A DNA stretch of 64,000 nt from Primorskyibacter flagellatus (lineage in GTDB: Bacteria; Pseudomonadota; Alphaproteobacteria; Rhodobacterales; Rhodobacteraceae): assembly GCF_014638275.1 (NCBI RefSeq), contig NZ_BMFJ01000001.1, positions 2,344,338 to 2,408,337 of the forward strand, given 5' to 3'. The first letter of the stretch is position 1. Each line of letters starts with the position of its first letter. Shown piece after piece: positions 18,798 to 27,817 of the stretch. The notes under the pieces were generated by a model that saw only the letters and a list, made by a program, of their open reading frames with translations, was not told the DNA's origin and did not search any database. A program made the position numbers and the translations under genes.

Positions 18798-19486
18798 CCC
18801 CCCTGCCCCGGCAGGCTGTTGACGAAGTCGCGCAGCAGGGCGGCGCGGCGGGGGCGGAAGCTGGTCTCGCCCGGGGCTGCGGAAATCATCCGGGAGATGT
18901 GGAAGCGCCGGTAGTCCATGCGCAGGCGGCAATGGGCCAGCAGCATCAGCGTGTATTCGGTGTAGGAGAGGGAGAGCGGCCAGACCTCGCGCTCCGTCAC
19001 CGCGTCGGAGAGGTCGCGGTAGCAGATCAGCAGGCTCCGTTCCTCCCAGCAGGCGGCGCGGATGAGGTCCATGTCGACGGCGATCTCGGGCCTCGTGTCG
19101 GGCACGCGCCAGCTGTGCATGACGTGGTGCATGGCCTGGCGCGCCTGACGGTCCGGCAGGGTGGCGAGGATGCGGGCCATGGCGGTGCGCCCCGCCGCCG
19201 TCATCACCGGGTCGCCGATCTGTTCCAGCGTGGCGGTGGCGAGCATCAGCGCCTCGATCTCAAGGCGGTCGAAGCTTTGCGGGGGAAGCGCGGGGTCCTC
19301 CGTCAGGGTGTAGCCGAGGCCGGGCGCGCCGTCGATCAGCGCCCCGCCCGCACGCAGGGTGGCAATGTCGCGATAGAGCTGGCGGAGGGAGACGCCGGAT
19401 TCCCCGGCCAGCCGCGCGGCCGTCACCGGCGGCGGCAGGCGGCGCAGCACGTCCATCAGGCGCATCAGGCGGTCGGTGCGGGCCAC
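18794..19486 (-). CDS. HTH-WYL (YafY-type) transcriptional regulator
   Basis: 230-aa regulator. Winged helix-turn-helix at residues about 1-60 (VTAARLAGESGVSLRQLYRD) and a WYL-type effector domain after about 130. Such proteins regulate a neighbouring gene in response to an unidentified ligand. It is divergent from a glutathione S-transferase gene with 69 bp between them, and that promoter is its probable target. The 3' end overlaps the upstream gene's stop by 4 nt. Confidence 0.85.
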   Translation of the reverse strand: MARTDRLMRLMDVLRRLPPPVTAARLAGESGVSLRQLYRDIATLRAGGALIDGAPGLGYTLTEDPALPPQSFDRLEIEALMLATATLEQIGDPVMTAAGRTAMARILATLPDRQARQAMHHVMHSWRVPDTRPEIAVDMDLIRAACWEERSLLICYRDLSDAVTEREVWPLSLSYTEYTLMLLAHCRLRMDYRRFHISRMISAAPGETSFRPRRAALLRDFVNSLPGQGG

Positions 19487-19499
19487 GGGGATCCTGCCG

Positions 19500-19530
19500 T
19501 AAACTGTCAGTATGCGCAGCGTAGTCTGAC
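19500..19530. promoter_or_regulatory. Candidate operator between WYL regulator and GST
   Basis: Inverted repeat CTGTCAG (19504-19510) / CTGAC (19526-19530) with a 15-nt spacer, centred in the short divergent intergenic region. It is a plausible site for the WYL regulator. Confidence 0.4.
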
Positions 19531-19555
19531 GGGGTCAGAAACGAAAGGACATGTC

Positions 19556-20158
19556 ATGACGACGCTTTATCATTCTCCGAATTCGCGGTCCTCGGCCGTG
19601 GCGGCGCTGGTGCGCGAGTTGGAGGCCGAGGTGGAGATCCGCGTGGTCTCCATCCCGCGCATCGACGGCACGGGCGGGGCGGATGCGGCCAATCCGCATT
19701 TCGAGAAGAAGGTGCCCTATCTGGTCGACGGGGCGGAGGAGGTGCACGAGCGGGGCGCGATCATGGCTTATCTCACCGACCGGTTCCCCGCCGGAGGGCT
19801 CGGCCCGCTGCCGGGTGAGGCGGGGCGCGGGGCCTACCTGTCCTGGCTCAGCTATTACCAGGGGGTGATGGAGCCGGTGTTCCTGATGCACTACGCCGGG
19901 GTCACGCATCCGGCGGTGCATGCCGCGATAAGGAATTTCGACGCGATGATGGAGCGGCTGAACACGACGCTGTCGCGCGGCCCCTGGCTGCTCGGGGAGC
20001 GGTATTCGGCGGCGGACCTGCTCTGCTCCTCCCCGTTCCTGTGGTTCACGGAGATGGCAGAGGACTGGCCGGTGGTGAAGGACTGGGTGGCGCGATGCGC
20101 AGCACGGCCCGGCGTGGTGGCGACGCAGGCAGCGGACCGGGAGGCGATGGCAGCCTGA
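19556..20158 (+). CDS. Glutathione S-transferase family protein
   Basis: 200-aa cytosolic GST. The N-terminal thioredoxin-fold begins TTLYHSPNSRSSAVAALV, with KKVPYLV supplying the cis-Pro glutathione-binding site and HERGAIMAYL the Ser/Ala-type gamma-glutamyl contact. An all-helical C-terminal domain includes GPWLLGERYSAADLL. ATG 19556 has AAAGGA upstream. It is paired divergently with the WYL regulator. The electrophile handled is unknown. Confidence 0.88.
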   Translation: MTTLYHSPNSRSSAVAALVRELEAEVEIRVVSIPRIDGTGGADAANPHFEKKVPYLVDGAEEVHERGAIMAYLTDRFPAGGLGPLPGEAGRGAYLSWLSYYQGVMEPVFLMHYAGVTHPAVHAAIRNFDAMMERLNTTLSRGPWLLGERYSAADLLCSSPFLWFTEMAEDWPVVKDWVARCAARPGVVATQAADREAMAA

Positions 20159-20175
20159 TCCGGAACGGCGCGGCG

Positions 20176-20739
20176 TCAGGACAGCGCCGCGCCGTATTCC
20201 AGGATGACGGGGACGACGAGATCCTCCTCATCCTCCAGATGACGGTGCAGGAAGCTGCGGAAGGCGCGCTGCCGGTCGAGAAGGGCGCGGGCCTCGGCCT
20301 CGTCGTCCTCTCCGGCGGCGATGCGGCGCAGGACGGCGTTGGTGCCTTCGGCGAGCGCGTGAATGTGACCGTCGAGCGCGTGGTGGTCGCGGTCGAGGAT
20401 CTCGAACCCCTGCGCCAGACGCGAATCCAGCGGGATGAACTGGGGGAAGTAGTGGTCGTCCTCGATCCGATGATGGCCGTGCAGCTGGTTGAGGAACATG
20501 GAGGTGTAGTGCTGAAGTTCTCTCCCGTAGCGGGGGTTGGCGCGGTCGAGGCGTTTTTCGGACCCCTCCACCAGCAGGTCGTTCAGCTGGCGGAACATGC
20601 CGTGACGCTCAAGCCAGAAGGCGGTGAGGTCGTTGAAATTGGGATGCCCGCGCCAGTCGGTGCGGGGATACATGTCGGCCAGCACGCGCAGGTGTTCCGG
20701 CAGGCCCTTGCGGGCGTCGAGGGAGAGGGGATCGGTCAT
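20176..20739 (-). CDS. Hemerythrin-like (HHE) domain protein
   Basis: 187-aa helical protein with repeated metal-binding motifs HGHHRIEDDHYFP, DRDHHALDGHIHAL and HRHLEDEEDLVVP, typical of hemerythrin/HHE four-helix bundles that bind a di-iron centre. Roles in the family include oxygen or NO sensing and iron repair. ATG 20739 is chosen; the much longer open frame runs through the EamA gene in a different phase and is spurious. A 38-bp gap separates it from the upstream EamA gene, so it may be co-transcribed. Confidence 0.85.
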   Translation of the reverse strand: MTDPLSLDARKGLPEHLRVLADMYPRTDWRGHPNFNDLTAFWLERHGMFRQLNDLLVEGSEKRLDRANPRYGRELQHYTSMFLNQLHGHHRIEDDHYFPQFIPLDSRLAQGFEILDRDHHALDGHIHALAEGTNAVLRRIAAGEDDEAEARALLDRQRAFRSFLHRHLEDEEDLVVPVILEYGAALS

Positions 20740-20777
20740 GTCGTGGATGTAGGCCAACCGGGCATCGGGACCAAGGG

Positions 20778-21686
20778 TCAGAGCATCTTCTGCGCCGGCA
20801 AGGGCGGGGTTACGGCGCGTTTCTTGATGACGTGTTCGCGCCAGGTGATGTAGCTGATCGCGCCGATGATCATCAGCCCCCCGGCAATGACAAAGGGATC
20901 CACGGGTTCGTGGAACAGGATCGCGCCGAGGGACACGGCCCAGACCAGTTGCAGGAAGGTGACCGGCTGCGTGACGGTGATCGGCGCGGCCCTGAAGCCC
21001 AGTGTCATGAGATAGTGCCCGACTGTCGCGAAGGTGGCGGTGACGAACAGGATGCCAAGCTGGAACCAGGTCGGCGTGACCCAGACCGGCGCGGCGATCG
21101 GGATCAGCCCGATGGTGACCCAGACCGACAGCATGGTGACCACGGCGACCGGGTCGGTTTCGTCGGTCAGGTGCTTGGCCAGCAGGTAGGACCCGGCGAA
21201 GACGATAGCGGCGACCAGCATGGCGTAGTGGCCCGGCCCGATCTCGCGGAAGCCGGGGCGGAGGATCACGACCGCTCCGACCAGGCCGACGACGATGGCG
21301 AGGATGCGGCGCATCGCCAGCCGTTCGCCCATAAAGAGCGCCGCGCCGATGGTGACGTAGATCGGCGAGAGGTAGTTCATCGCCGTCACGTCGGCGAGCG
21401 GGATCGTCGCCATGGCGTAGAACCAGAGCGCGACCCCGACCGAATGCAGGGCTCCGCGCAGGATGAACAGGCCCCACTGGCGGCGGGTCAGGCGCAGACG
21501 CATAATCTGGCGGATCGCCGGAACCAGCAGGACGAGGCCGAGCGCGTAGCGGAGGAAGGCCATTTCGGGCGCGGGCATGACCGGGCCGAGGTATTTCACC
21601 AGCACGTTGACCATCACGAAGAGGATTCCGGCGCCGAAGGTCCAGAGGATCCCCTCCACGGGGCGGATATTAGCTGCCGGCATCAT
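20778..21686 (-). CDS. EamA/DMT-family transporter
   Basis: 302-aa inner-membrane protein with about ten helices in two EamA repeats (first begins ILWTFGAGILFVMVNVLVKY; second about residue 155 on). Drug/metabolite transporters of this family export amino acids, nucleosides or other small molecules; no substrate can be given. Two adjacent ATG codons, 21686 and 21683; I use the first. It lies between hemerythrin and LysE genes on the minus strand. Confidence 0.85.
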   Translation of the reverse strand: MMPAANIRPVEGILWTFGAGILFVMVNVLVKYLGPVMPAPEMAFLRYALGLVLLVPAIRQIMRLRLTRRQWGLFILRGALHSVGVALWFYAMATIPLADVTAMNYLSPIYVTIGAALFMGERLAMRRILAIVVGLVGAVVILRPGFREIGPGHYAMLVAAIVFAGSYLLAKHLTDETDPVAVVTMLSVWVTIGLIPIAAPVWVTPTWFQLGILFVTATFATVGHYLMTLGFRAAPITVTQPVTFLQLVWAVSLGAILFHEPVDPFVIAGGLMIIGAISYITWREHVIKKRAVTPPLPAQKML

Positions 21687-21757
21687 GTATTCTGGTTGGC
21701 ACGTCCGGCGGCGGGCCACAAGAGGCAACGGGCCGTGGCCGCCCCGCACGCGGTTGG

Positions 21758-22366
21758 TCAGGTCACCAGAGTTGCGGCCAGTGCAATCATCACCGCCCCG
21801 ACGGCGAGGTCGAGCACGCGCCACGCGCCGGGCCGGGCGAAGACCGGGGCGAGCAGGCGCGCGCCGTATCCGAGGGCGGTGAAGAAGGCGGCCGAGGCGG
21901 TGGCGCCGCCCAGAGCAAAGGCCGTCTTGTGGGCATATTGCGCCGACACTGCCCCCATGAGCGCCAGCGTGTCGAGGTAGACATGCGGGTTGCCCCAGGT
22001 CAGCAGGAGGCAGATGGCGAGCGTGCGGCGCAGCGGCGTGGCAGTGCCCCCGGTCTGGTCGAGGCTCTGGCCGCCGCGCCAGGCGCTGCGGAGGGCCATG
22101 AGCCCGTAGACCAGCAGGAAGGCCGCGCCGCCGTAGCGCATCACCGTGCCGAGGGCGGGCAGCCGTTCGGCCAGCGTCCCGAAGCCCGCCACCCCGGCGA
22201 CGATCAGCAGGGCATCCGAGATCGCGCAGGTCAGCACGACCGCCGCCACGTGTTCCCGGCGCAGGCCCTGTCGCAGCACGAAGGTGTTCTGCGCGCCGAT
22301 GGCGACGATCAGCGACAGGCCCAGCCCGAAGGCGGCGGCAAAGGTGGACAGGGTGGTCTGGTCCAT
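21758..22366 (-). CDS. LysE/ArgO-family amino-acid exporter
   Basis: 202-aa inner-membrane exporter with about six helices. The family hallmark GAQNTFVLRQGLRREHV is near residues 23-40, and WGNPHVYLDTL is in the second half. Such proteins export basic amino acids. ATG 22366 has GAGGA upstream. It is divergent from an ArgP/LysG-type regulator, the arrangement that controls lysE/argO elsewhere, so lysine or arginine export is likely. Confidence 0.9.
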   Translation of the reverse strand: MDQTTLSTFAAAFGLGLSLIVAIGAQNTFVLRQGLRREHVAAVVLTCAISDALLIVAGVAGFGTLAERLPALGTVMRYGGAAFLLVYGLMALRSAWRGGQSLDQTGGTATPLRRTLAICLLLTWGNPHVYLDTLALMGAVSAQYAHKTAFALGGATASAAFFTALGYGARLLAPVFARPGAWRVLDLAVGAVMIALAATLVT

Positions 22367-22452
22367 GCGGGGTCCTCTTGTTCCGGGACGGGAATAGGGG
22401 CAGGGTTCGGATAAGTGAAACGACTTCTGCTGTTGTAAGATTAGAGAAACTG

Positions 22453-23331
22453 ATGCTGGACTATGCACAGCTTGAAACCCTTGCGACGATCCTGCGGCTT
22501 GGTTCCTTCGAGGCGGCGGCGGCGGAACTGGGGGTCACGCAGTCGGCGGTGTCTCAGCGCATCCGGGTGCTGGAGGACCGTGTCGGCCAGCCGCTGATCC
22601 GGCGCGGGCCGCCTTGCACGGGAACGGAGCTGGGCCTGCGGCTGGCGCATCACGCGGAGGAGGTGGCGCTGATGGAGCGCGGGCTGGACCCGGCGCTTGT
22701 CGGCGCGGCCACCCCGCGCCGGGTGCGGATCGCGGTGAACGCCGACAGCCTCGCCGCGTGGATCGTGCCTGCGCTGGCGGCGGCGCGGGCCGCCCTGCCG
22801 GGGCTGCTGTTCGAGGCCGTGGTGGACGATCAGGACCATTCCGCCGACTGGCTGCGGCGCGGGGAGGTGACGGCGGCGGTCACGGCGACCGCGCAGCCCC
22901 CGGCGGGGTGCGACAGCCACCCGCTCGGCGCGCTGCGCTATCTGGCGACCTGTTCGCCGGCTTTCCTTGCAGAGGGGCGCGGGACGGAAGGCGCGCCGGC
23001 GCTGCGGCGGATGGCCATGATGACCTTCGACCGGAAGGACCGGCTGCAGCTGCGATGGCTGGACCGGGAGGCGGGGCCGGGTCCTGCGCCGCCGACGCAT
23101 CTTCTGCCCTCGACCCAGGCCTTCATCGACGGCGCATTGGCGGGGCTGGGATGGGGCATGAACCCCGAACCGCTGATCCGGTCGCATCTGGCAGAGGGGC
23201 GGCTGGTGGAACTGCTGCCCGGCCGCCCGCTTGACGTGCCCTTGTTCTGGCAGGTGTCGCGGCGCATGGCGCCGGTTGTCGCGCCGCTGACACGGGCGGT
23301 GCGCGACGCTGCACGGGCCGCCTTGCATTGA
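22453..23331 (+). CDS. LysR-family regulator, ArgP/LysG type
   Basis: 292-aa LysR-type regulator. Helix-turn-helix at residues about 15-40 (FEAAAAELGVTQSAVSQRIR) and a C-terminal co-inducer domain. ArgP/LysG regulators activate the adjacent exporter when basic amino acids accumulate. ATG 22453 is used, giving 86 bp between divergent starts; an earlier in-frame TTG/ATG would leave too little room for control elements. Assignment to ArgP rather than generic LysR rests on its lysE partner and the short DYAQLETLATILR N-terminus. Confidence 0.88.
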   Translation: MLDYAQLETLATILRLGSFEAAAAELGVTQSAVSQRIRVLEDRVGQPLIRRGPPCTGTELGLRLAHHAEEVALMERGLDPALVGAATPRRVRIAVNADSLAAWIVPALAAARAALPGLLFEAVVDDQDHSADWLRRGEVTAAVTATAQPPAGCDSHPLGALRYLATCSPAFLAEGRGTEGAPALRRMAMMTFDRKDRLQLRWLDREAGPGPAPPTHLLPSTQAFIDGALAGLGWGMNPEPLIRSHLAEGRLVELLPGRPLDVPLFWQVSRRMAPVVAPLTRAVRDAARAALH

Positions 23332-23407
23332 TCCTTTTGCATTGTCCCACTGGCATTGACGCGGGCGGCGGGGCGCGACAGGCTCCGCCGCAAAGGGGAG
23401 GTGCCGC

Positions 23408-24115
23408 ATGAGCCGTTCAGAGACGTTTTCCTATCGGGCCGGAGGGGCGGACTGCCACGGCTATCTTTCGGTGCCGGAGGGCGACGCCTCCTGCCCCGGC
23501 GTGCTGGTCGCTCCGGCCTTCGGCGGGCTCGGCCCGCTGGAAAGAGGCACCTGTGACCGGCTGGCCGCGCTTGGCTATGTCGCGCTTGGCGTCGACTACT
23601 ATTCCGGCGGTCGGCACACGACCGACCGGGCGGAGGCCGCACAGTGGATGGCGGCGCTGCAGGACGACCGGCCCCTGCTGGCCGACCGGATGACCGGGGC
23701 GCTGGCGGCGCTGGCCGGGCTGGACCGGGCGGCGGGGCAGAAGCTGGGGGCCATGGGCTACTGTTTCGGCGGCAAGGCCGTGCTGGACCTGGCGCGGTCG
23801 GGGGCGGTGTTCGCGGCGGGCGTGACCCTGCACGGGGTCTATGACGCGCCGCCGTCGGGGTCGATGGCAATGAAGGCGGCGCTGCTGATCTGCGACGGCT
23901 GGGACGACAGTCTCTGCCCGCCGGCGGTGAAGGTCGCGCTGGCCGCGGAACTGTCGGAGCATTGCCCGGACTGGCAGATGCTGTCCTTCGGGCACACGGG
24001 TCACGCGTTCACCAACCCGAAGGCGGCGCCGAACAAGGGGTTCGGCTATTCGGAAGCGGCGGAGGCGCGGTCGTGGCGGGCGCTGACGGGGTTCTTCGAG
24101 GAGATGCTGGCGTAG
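23408..24115 (+). CDS. Dienelactone hydrolase family protein
   Basis: 235-aa alpha/beta hydrolase. Nucleophile C119 lies in GYCFGGK, acidic residue D166 or D167 in CDGWDDS, and H199 in GHTGHAF, which gives the Cys-Asp-His triad of dienelactone hydrolases rather than a Ser esterase. The family opens lactones in aromatic breakdown, but many members act on unknown esters. ATG 23408 follows AGGGGAGG. It appears to be a single-gene unit, followed by terminator-like hairpins. Confidence 0.85.
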   Translation: MSRSETFSYRAGGADCHGYLSVPEGDASCPGVLVAPAFGGLGPLERGTCDRLAALGYVALGVDYYSGGRHTTDRAEAAQWMAALQDDRPLLADRMTGALAALAGLDRAAGQKLGAMGYCFGGKAVLDLARSGAVFAAGVTLHGVYDAPPSGSMAMKAALLICDGWDDSLCPPAVKVALAAELSEHCPDWQMLSFGHTGHAFTNPKAAPNKGFGYSEAAEARSWRALTGFFEEMLA

Positions 24116-24140
24116 GGAGTACGGTCTTTACGGAGAGCCG

Positions 24141-24165
24141 CGCCCGATCCTGGGTCGGGCGTTTG
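24141..24165 (+). terminator. Hairpin after the dienelactone hydrolase gene
   Basis: Stem CGCCCGA (24141-24147) / TCGGGCG (24155-24161), 7-nt loop, followed by TTTG. It is a plausible terminator for the plus-strand gene ending at 24115. Confidence 0.6.
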
Positions 24166-24230
24166 AAACGGATCTGCGGGTGCGCTTTATCGCGTCTGGA
24201 AGTCGTACAGCCGTCGTGGGCGGGCGGATG

Positions 24231-24262
24231 ACAAACGCCCGATCCGGGGGAGGATCGGGCGT
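24231..24262 (-). terminator. Rho-independent terminator for yebC
   Basis: Perfect 11-bp stem ACGCCCGATCC (24235-24245) / GGATCGGGCGT (24252-24262) with a 6-nt loop. Read on the minus strand it is followed by TTTGT, after the yebC stop at 24316. Confidence 0.8.
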
Positions 24263-24315
24263 GGCTCGGGCTGGTCGCCCGAGCTGACTCCTGTTCGGCT
24301 CGGCAGAGTGCCGCC

Positions 24316-25056
24316 TCAGAGTTGCTCCATCACTTCGTCCGGCGCTTCGAAGTTCGCGGTGACGCGCTGCACGTCGTCGTCGTCCTCGAGTGCGTCGATC
24401 AGCCTCATCAGCTTCTGCATGCCGTCGAGATCAAGCTCGGTCGTCGTGGTCGGTTTCCAGATCAGCTTGGTCGACTCGGATTCGCCAAGCTCAGCCTCAA
24501 GCGCCGTCGCGACCTCGTTCAGGTCGGTATCGGCGCAGTAGATGTAGTGGCCCTCCTCGGAGCTTTCGACATCTTCCGCGCCGGCCTCGATCGCGGCCAT
24601 CATCACCGTGTCCGCGTCGCCGGCATCGGCGAGATAGGCGATCTCCCCTTTCCGTTCGAACATGAAACCGACGGAGCCGGTCTCGCCCAGGTTGCCGCCG
24701 TTCTTGGTGAAGGTGGAGCGCACGTTGGACGCCGTACGGTTGCGGTTGTCGGTCATCGCCTCGACGATGACGGCGACGCCGTTCGGGCCGTAGCCCTCGT
24801 AGCGGATTTCCTCGTAGTCATCGCCCTCGCCCGCCTGGGACTTCTTGATGGCGCGGTCGATCACGTCCTTGGGGACGGAGTTCGACTTGGCTTCCTTCAC
24901 CGCCAGACGCAGGCGCGGGTTCTTGTCGGGGTCGGGGTCGCCCATCTTCGCGGCGACGGTGATTTCCTTGGAAAGCTTGGAGAACAGCTTGGACCGCGCG
25001 GCGTCCTGGCGCCCCTTGCGGTGCTGGATGTTTGCCCATTTTGAATGGCCGGCCAT
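24316..25056 (-). CDS. yebC: YebC/PmpR (TACO1-like) family protein
   Basis: 246-aa cytosolic protein of the YebC family. The canonical N-terminus [18 protein letters not shown] is present, as are [17 protein letters not shown] and [10 protein letters not shown]. Members were first described as transcriptional regulators; recent work supports a ribosome-associated role in translating proline-rich stretches. ATG 25056 is fixed by the conserved N-terminus; the longer upstream frame is spurious. Confidence 0.95.
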   Translation of the reverse strand: MAGHSKWANIQHRKGRQDAARSKLFSKLSKEITVAAKMGDPDPDKNPRLRLAVKEAKSNSVPKDVIDRAIKKSQAGEGDDYEEIRYEGYGPNGVAVIVEAMTDNRNRTASNVRSTFTKNGGNLGETGSVGFMFERKGEIAYLADAGDADTVMMAAIEAGAEDVESSEEGHYIYCADTDLNEVATALEAELGESESTKLIWKPTTTTELDLDGMQKLMRLIDALEDDDDVQRVTANFEAPDEVMEQL

Positions 25057-25261
25057 GGGGACCTCTTTCGTCTTGTGCGTGCCCGGGATCAGATCCGCGC
25101 CTCTATAGTGCAGCCGTGGTGTCGCAGGCAAGCGGTTAGCGGTTGCGGTACGCGCGGCAGGCCTTATGTGAAAAGAGCGGTCTGCCGCATCTCCGCCCCC
25201 TTCCCCGCCCCTGCCGGACCGCCTGCCTGCGGCCCGGCCAGACCCGAGAGCCGCGCCGCCC

Positions 25262-25867
25262 GTGATCTTCGAACAGTTCGTCATTCTCTGGGTCGTTATC
25301 GACCCGATCGGAACCATCCCCGTCTTCGTCGCCGTGACCGCCGGCATGGCGCCGGCATCTCTAAGACGCACGGCGTTCCAGGCGGCGGGGGTGGCGGCGC
25401 TGGTGCTGGGGTTCTTCCTGGTGTTCGGGCAGTTCCTGATCGACGCGCTCGGCATCTCGCTCCCCGCATTCCAGATCGCGGGCGGGCTGATCCTGTTCCT
25501 CTTCGCGCTGTCGATGATCTTCGGGCAGGCGATGAACGGGGCGGGCGCGATGACGGAGCGCGGCGACGGGATGCCGGCGATCTTTCCGCTGGCGGTGCCC
25601 TCGCTCGCCTCTCCCGGCGCGATGCTGGCGATCGTGCTGCTGACCGACAACCACCGCTTTTCGATCCCGGAACAGGCGGTAACGGCGCTGGTCATGCTGG
25701 CGGTCCTGGGCGCGGCGCTGGTGATGATGCTGCTGGCCGGTCCGATCCTGCGGGTGATCCGGCGGTCGGGTGCGGCAATCGTGAGCCGGGTGATGGGCAT
25801 GGTGCTGGCCGCTGTGGCCGTGGACAACGTGATCGAGGCGGTGCGGGCGCTGATCGAAGCCTGGTGA
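25262..25867 (+). CDS. MarC-family membrane protein
   Basis: 201-aa protein with six hydrophobic segments. MarC hallmarks include [19 protein letters not shown] at residues about 11-29 and [13 protein letters not shown] around 110. The family is of unknown function and, despite its name, was not shown to cause multiple antibiotic resistance. The ATG has no obvious strong ribosome-binding site. A 45-bp gap precedes the SLC13 permease gene in the same direction. Confidence 0.88.
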   Translation: MIFEQFVILWVVIDPIGTIPVFVAVTAGMAPASLRRTAFQAAGVAALVLGFFLVFGQFLIDALGISLPAFQIAGGLILFLFALSMIFGQAMNGAGAMTERGDGMPAIFPLAVPSLASPGAMLAIVLLTDNHRFSIPEQAVTALVMLAVLGAALVMMLLAGPILRVIRRSGAAIVSRVMGMVLAAVAVDNVIEAVRALIEAW

Positions 25868-25912
25868 GCGAAGGCTCTTTGCAGCGCCGCATGACGTGCT
25901 AGACACGGGCGC

Positions 25913-27685
25913 ATGTCCACCGAACAGATCGTCCTATTCACCATCTTCATCGCCGTCTTCGCCCTGCTGCTCTGGGGGCGGTGGCGCTATGATCTCGTCG
26001 CCTTCTCCGCGCTGATGGCCGGGGTGGTCTTCGGCGCGGTAGAGGTCGAGGAGGCCTTTACGGGCTTCGGGCACGAAGCGACGCTGATCGTCGCGCTGGT
26101 GCTGATCGTGTCGGCGGGGCTGGTGCGGTCCGGCGCGGTCTACCTCATCACGCGGACGCTGGTGGACAGTTCGCGATCGCTCGGGGCGCATATCGCGCTC
26201 ATGGGCGGGATCGGCGGGGTGCTGTCGGCCTTCATGAACAACGTGGCGGCCCTGGCGCTGCTGATGCCGGTGGACATCCAGACCGCGCGCAAGGCGGGGC
26301 GGGTACCGGGGCTGTCGCTGATGCCGCTGTCCTTTGCCACCATCCTCGGCGGGATGGCGACGCTGATCGGGACGCCGCCCAATATCATCATAGCCTCGAT
26401 CCGGGCCGAGAACCTGGGCGAAGGTTACCGGATGTTCGACTTCGCCCCCGTGGGCGGGGTCGCCGCCATTGCGGGGCTGGCCTTTGTCGCGCTGATCGGC
26501 TGGCGGCTGATCCCCGTGCGCGAGGATGCGGCGGTGCGCGCCTCGGACATGGCGAACTACGTGGCGGAACTGACCGTGCCGGAGGGCAGCAAGCAGATCG
26601 GCACCCGGGTCGGCGCGCTGTCGGAGGTGGCGGAGAAGGCCGACGTGGCCATCATCGGCGTGATCCGGGACGACAAGCGGCTTTACGGCAACGCGCGCAA
26701 CACGGTGCTGCGCGCGGGCGACGCGCTCGTGCTGGAGGCCACGCCCGAGGCGCTGGACGAATTCCGCTCTGCCCTGTCGCTGGCGTTTTCGGACGACCGG
26801 CGCGAGGAACTGCTGAAGGCGGACAGCGAGGGGCTCGACGTCATCGAAGTGGTGATCAAGCCCGACAGCCGCATGGCGGGCCGGACGGCGCAGTCGATCG
26901 GGCTGTCCTGGAGGCAGCGGGCGGTTGTGCTGGGCATCTCCCGGAAGGGCCGGAGGATCGCCAGCCAGGTGCGCCGGACCGAGATCGAGCCGGGCGATAT
27001 CCTGCTGATCCTCGTGCAGAAGGACACCGGCAGCGACGTGGCGGAGTGGATCGGCGGGCTGCCGCTGGCCGACCGCGGGCTGGCGGTGACGCAGGATTCC
27101 AAGACCTGGGCGGCGATTGCGCTGTTCGGTGGTGCGGTGCTGGCGGCGAGCGTCGGGCTGATCGCGCTGCCGATCGCGCTTGGCCTGGTGGTGATCGCCT
27201 ATGTGCTGCTGCGGATCATCCCGTTGCAGGAACTGTACACCCACGTTGAATGGCCGGTGGTGGTGCTGCTTGGCTCCATGATCCCGCTCGGGCAGGCGCT
27301 GGAGACCTCGGGCGGCACGTCGCTGATCGCCGACTCGCTGATCTGGGCCACCGACGGCTGGCCGGCCTGGGCGATCCTGACGGCACTGATGGTGGTGACG
27401 ATGACCCTGTCGGACGTACTGAACAACACGGCGACGGCCATCGTCGCGGCACCGATCGGGATCCAGATGGCGAAGGGACTGGACGTGTCGCCGGACCCCT
27501 TCCTGATGGCGGTGGCGGTGGCGGCTTCGGCCGCGTTCCTGACGCCGATCGGGCACAAGAACAACACGCTGATCCTTGGCCCCGGCGGATACCGGTTCGG
27601 GGATTACTGGCGCATGGGACTGCCGCTGGAATTGCTGATCATCGCGGTGTCCATTCCGTCGATCCTGCTGTTCTGGCCGCTCTGA
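25913..27685 (+). CDS. SLC13-family permease with TrkA-C domains (1)
   Basis: 590-aa inner-membrane transporter. The N-terminal membrane half includes [14 protein letters not shown] and [12 protein letters not shown]; the centre (residues about 200-385) holds two soluble TrkA-C (RCK-C) domains; the C-terminal half includes [15 protein letters not shown] and [19 protein letters not shown]. This architecture is found in divalent anion/sodium symporters for sulfate, thiosulfate or dicarboxylates. A second member with the same architecture faces it 133 bp downstream. Confidence 0.88.
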   Translation: MSTEQIVLFTIFIAVFALLLWGRWRYDLVAFSALMAGVVFGAVEVEEAFTGFGHEATLIVALVLIVSAGLVRSGAVYLITRTLVDSSRSLGAHIALMGGIGGVLSAFMNNVAALALLMPVDIQTARKAGRVPGLSLMPLSFATILGGMATLIGTPPNIIIASIRAENLGEGYRMFDFAPVGGVAAIAGLAFVALIGWRLIPVREDAAVRASDMANYVAELTVPEGSKQIGTRVGALSEVAEKADVAIIGVIRDDKRLYGNARNTVLRAGDALVLEATPEALDEFRSALSLAFSDDRREELLKADSEGLDVIEVVIKPDSRMAGRTAQSIGLSWRQRAVVLGISRKGRRIASQVRRTEIEPGDILLILVQKDTGSDVAEWIGGLPLADRGLAVTQDSKTWAAIALFGGAVLAASVGLIALPIALGLVVIAYVLLRIIPLQELYTHVEWPVVVLLGSMIPLGQALETSGGTSLIADSLIWATDGWPAWAILTALMVVTMTLSDVLNNTATAIVAAPIGIQMAKGLDVSPDPFLMAVAVAASAAFLTPIGHKNNTLILGPGGYRFGDYWRMGLPLELLIIAVSIPSILLFWPL

Positions 27686-27687
27686 AG

Positions 27688-27780
27688 GGGGCGCTGCCCC
27701 CGGCCCTCCGGGCCTCCCCCGGGATATTTTCGAAACCAAAGAGAAACGGGAATTCTCTCTGGTCTTCCGGATCTCCCGGG
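27688..27780. repeat. Hairpin plus GGGATATTT box between convergent SLC13 genes
   Basis: A GGGGGCGCTGCCCCC hairpin (about 27687-27701) and a second GCCCTCCGGGC hairpin precede GGGATATTTTCGAAACCAAA (27721-27740). A partly inverted copy (CTGGTCTTCCGGATCTCCCG) follows. It probably acts as a bidirectional transcription end for the two permease genes. Confidence 0.65.
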
Positions 27781-27817
27781 TGGTCCGGCGCGCGGCTCCC
27801 CTCGGCGGTACGAAGAT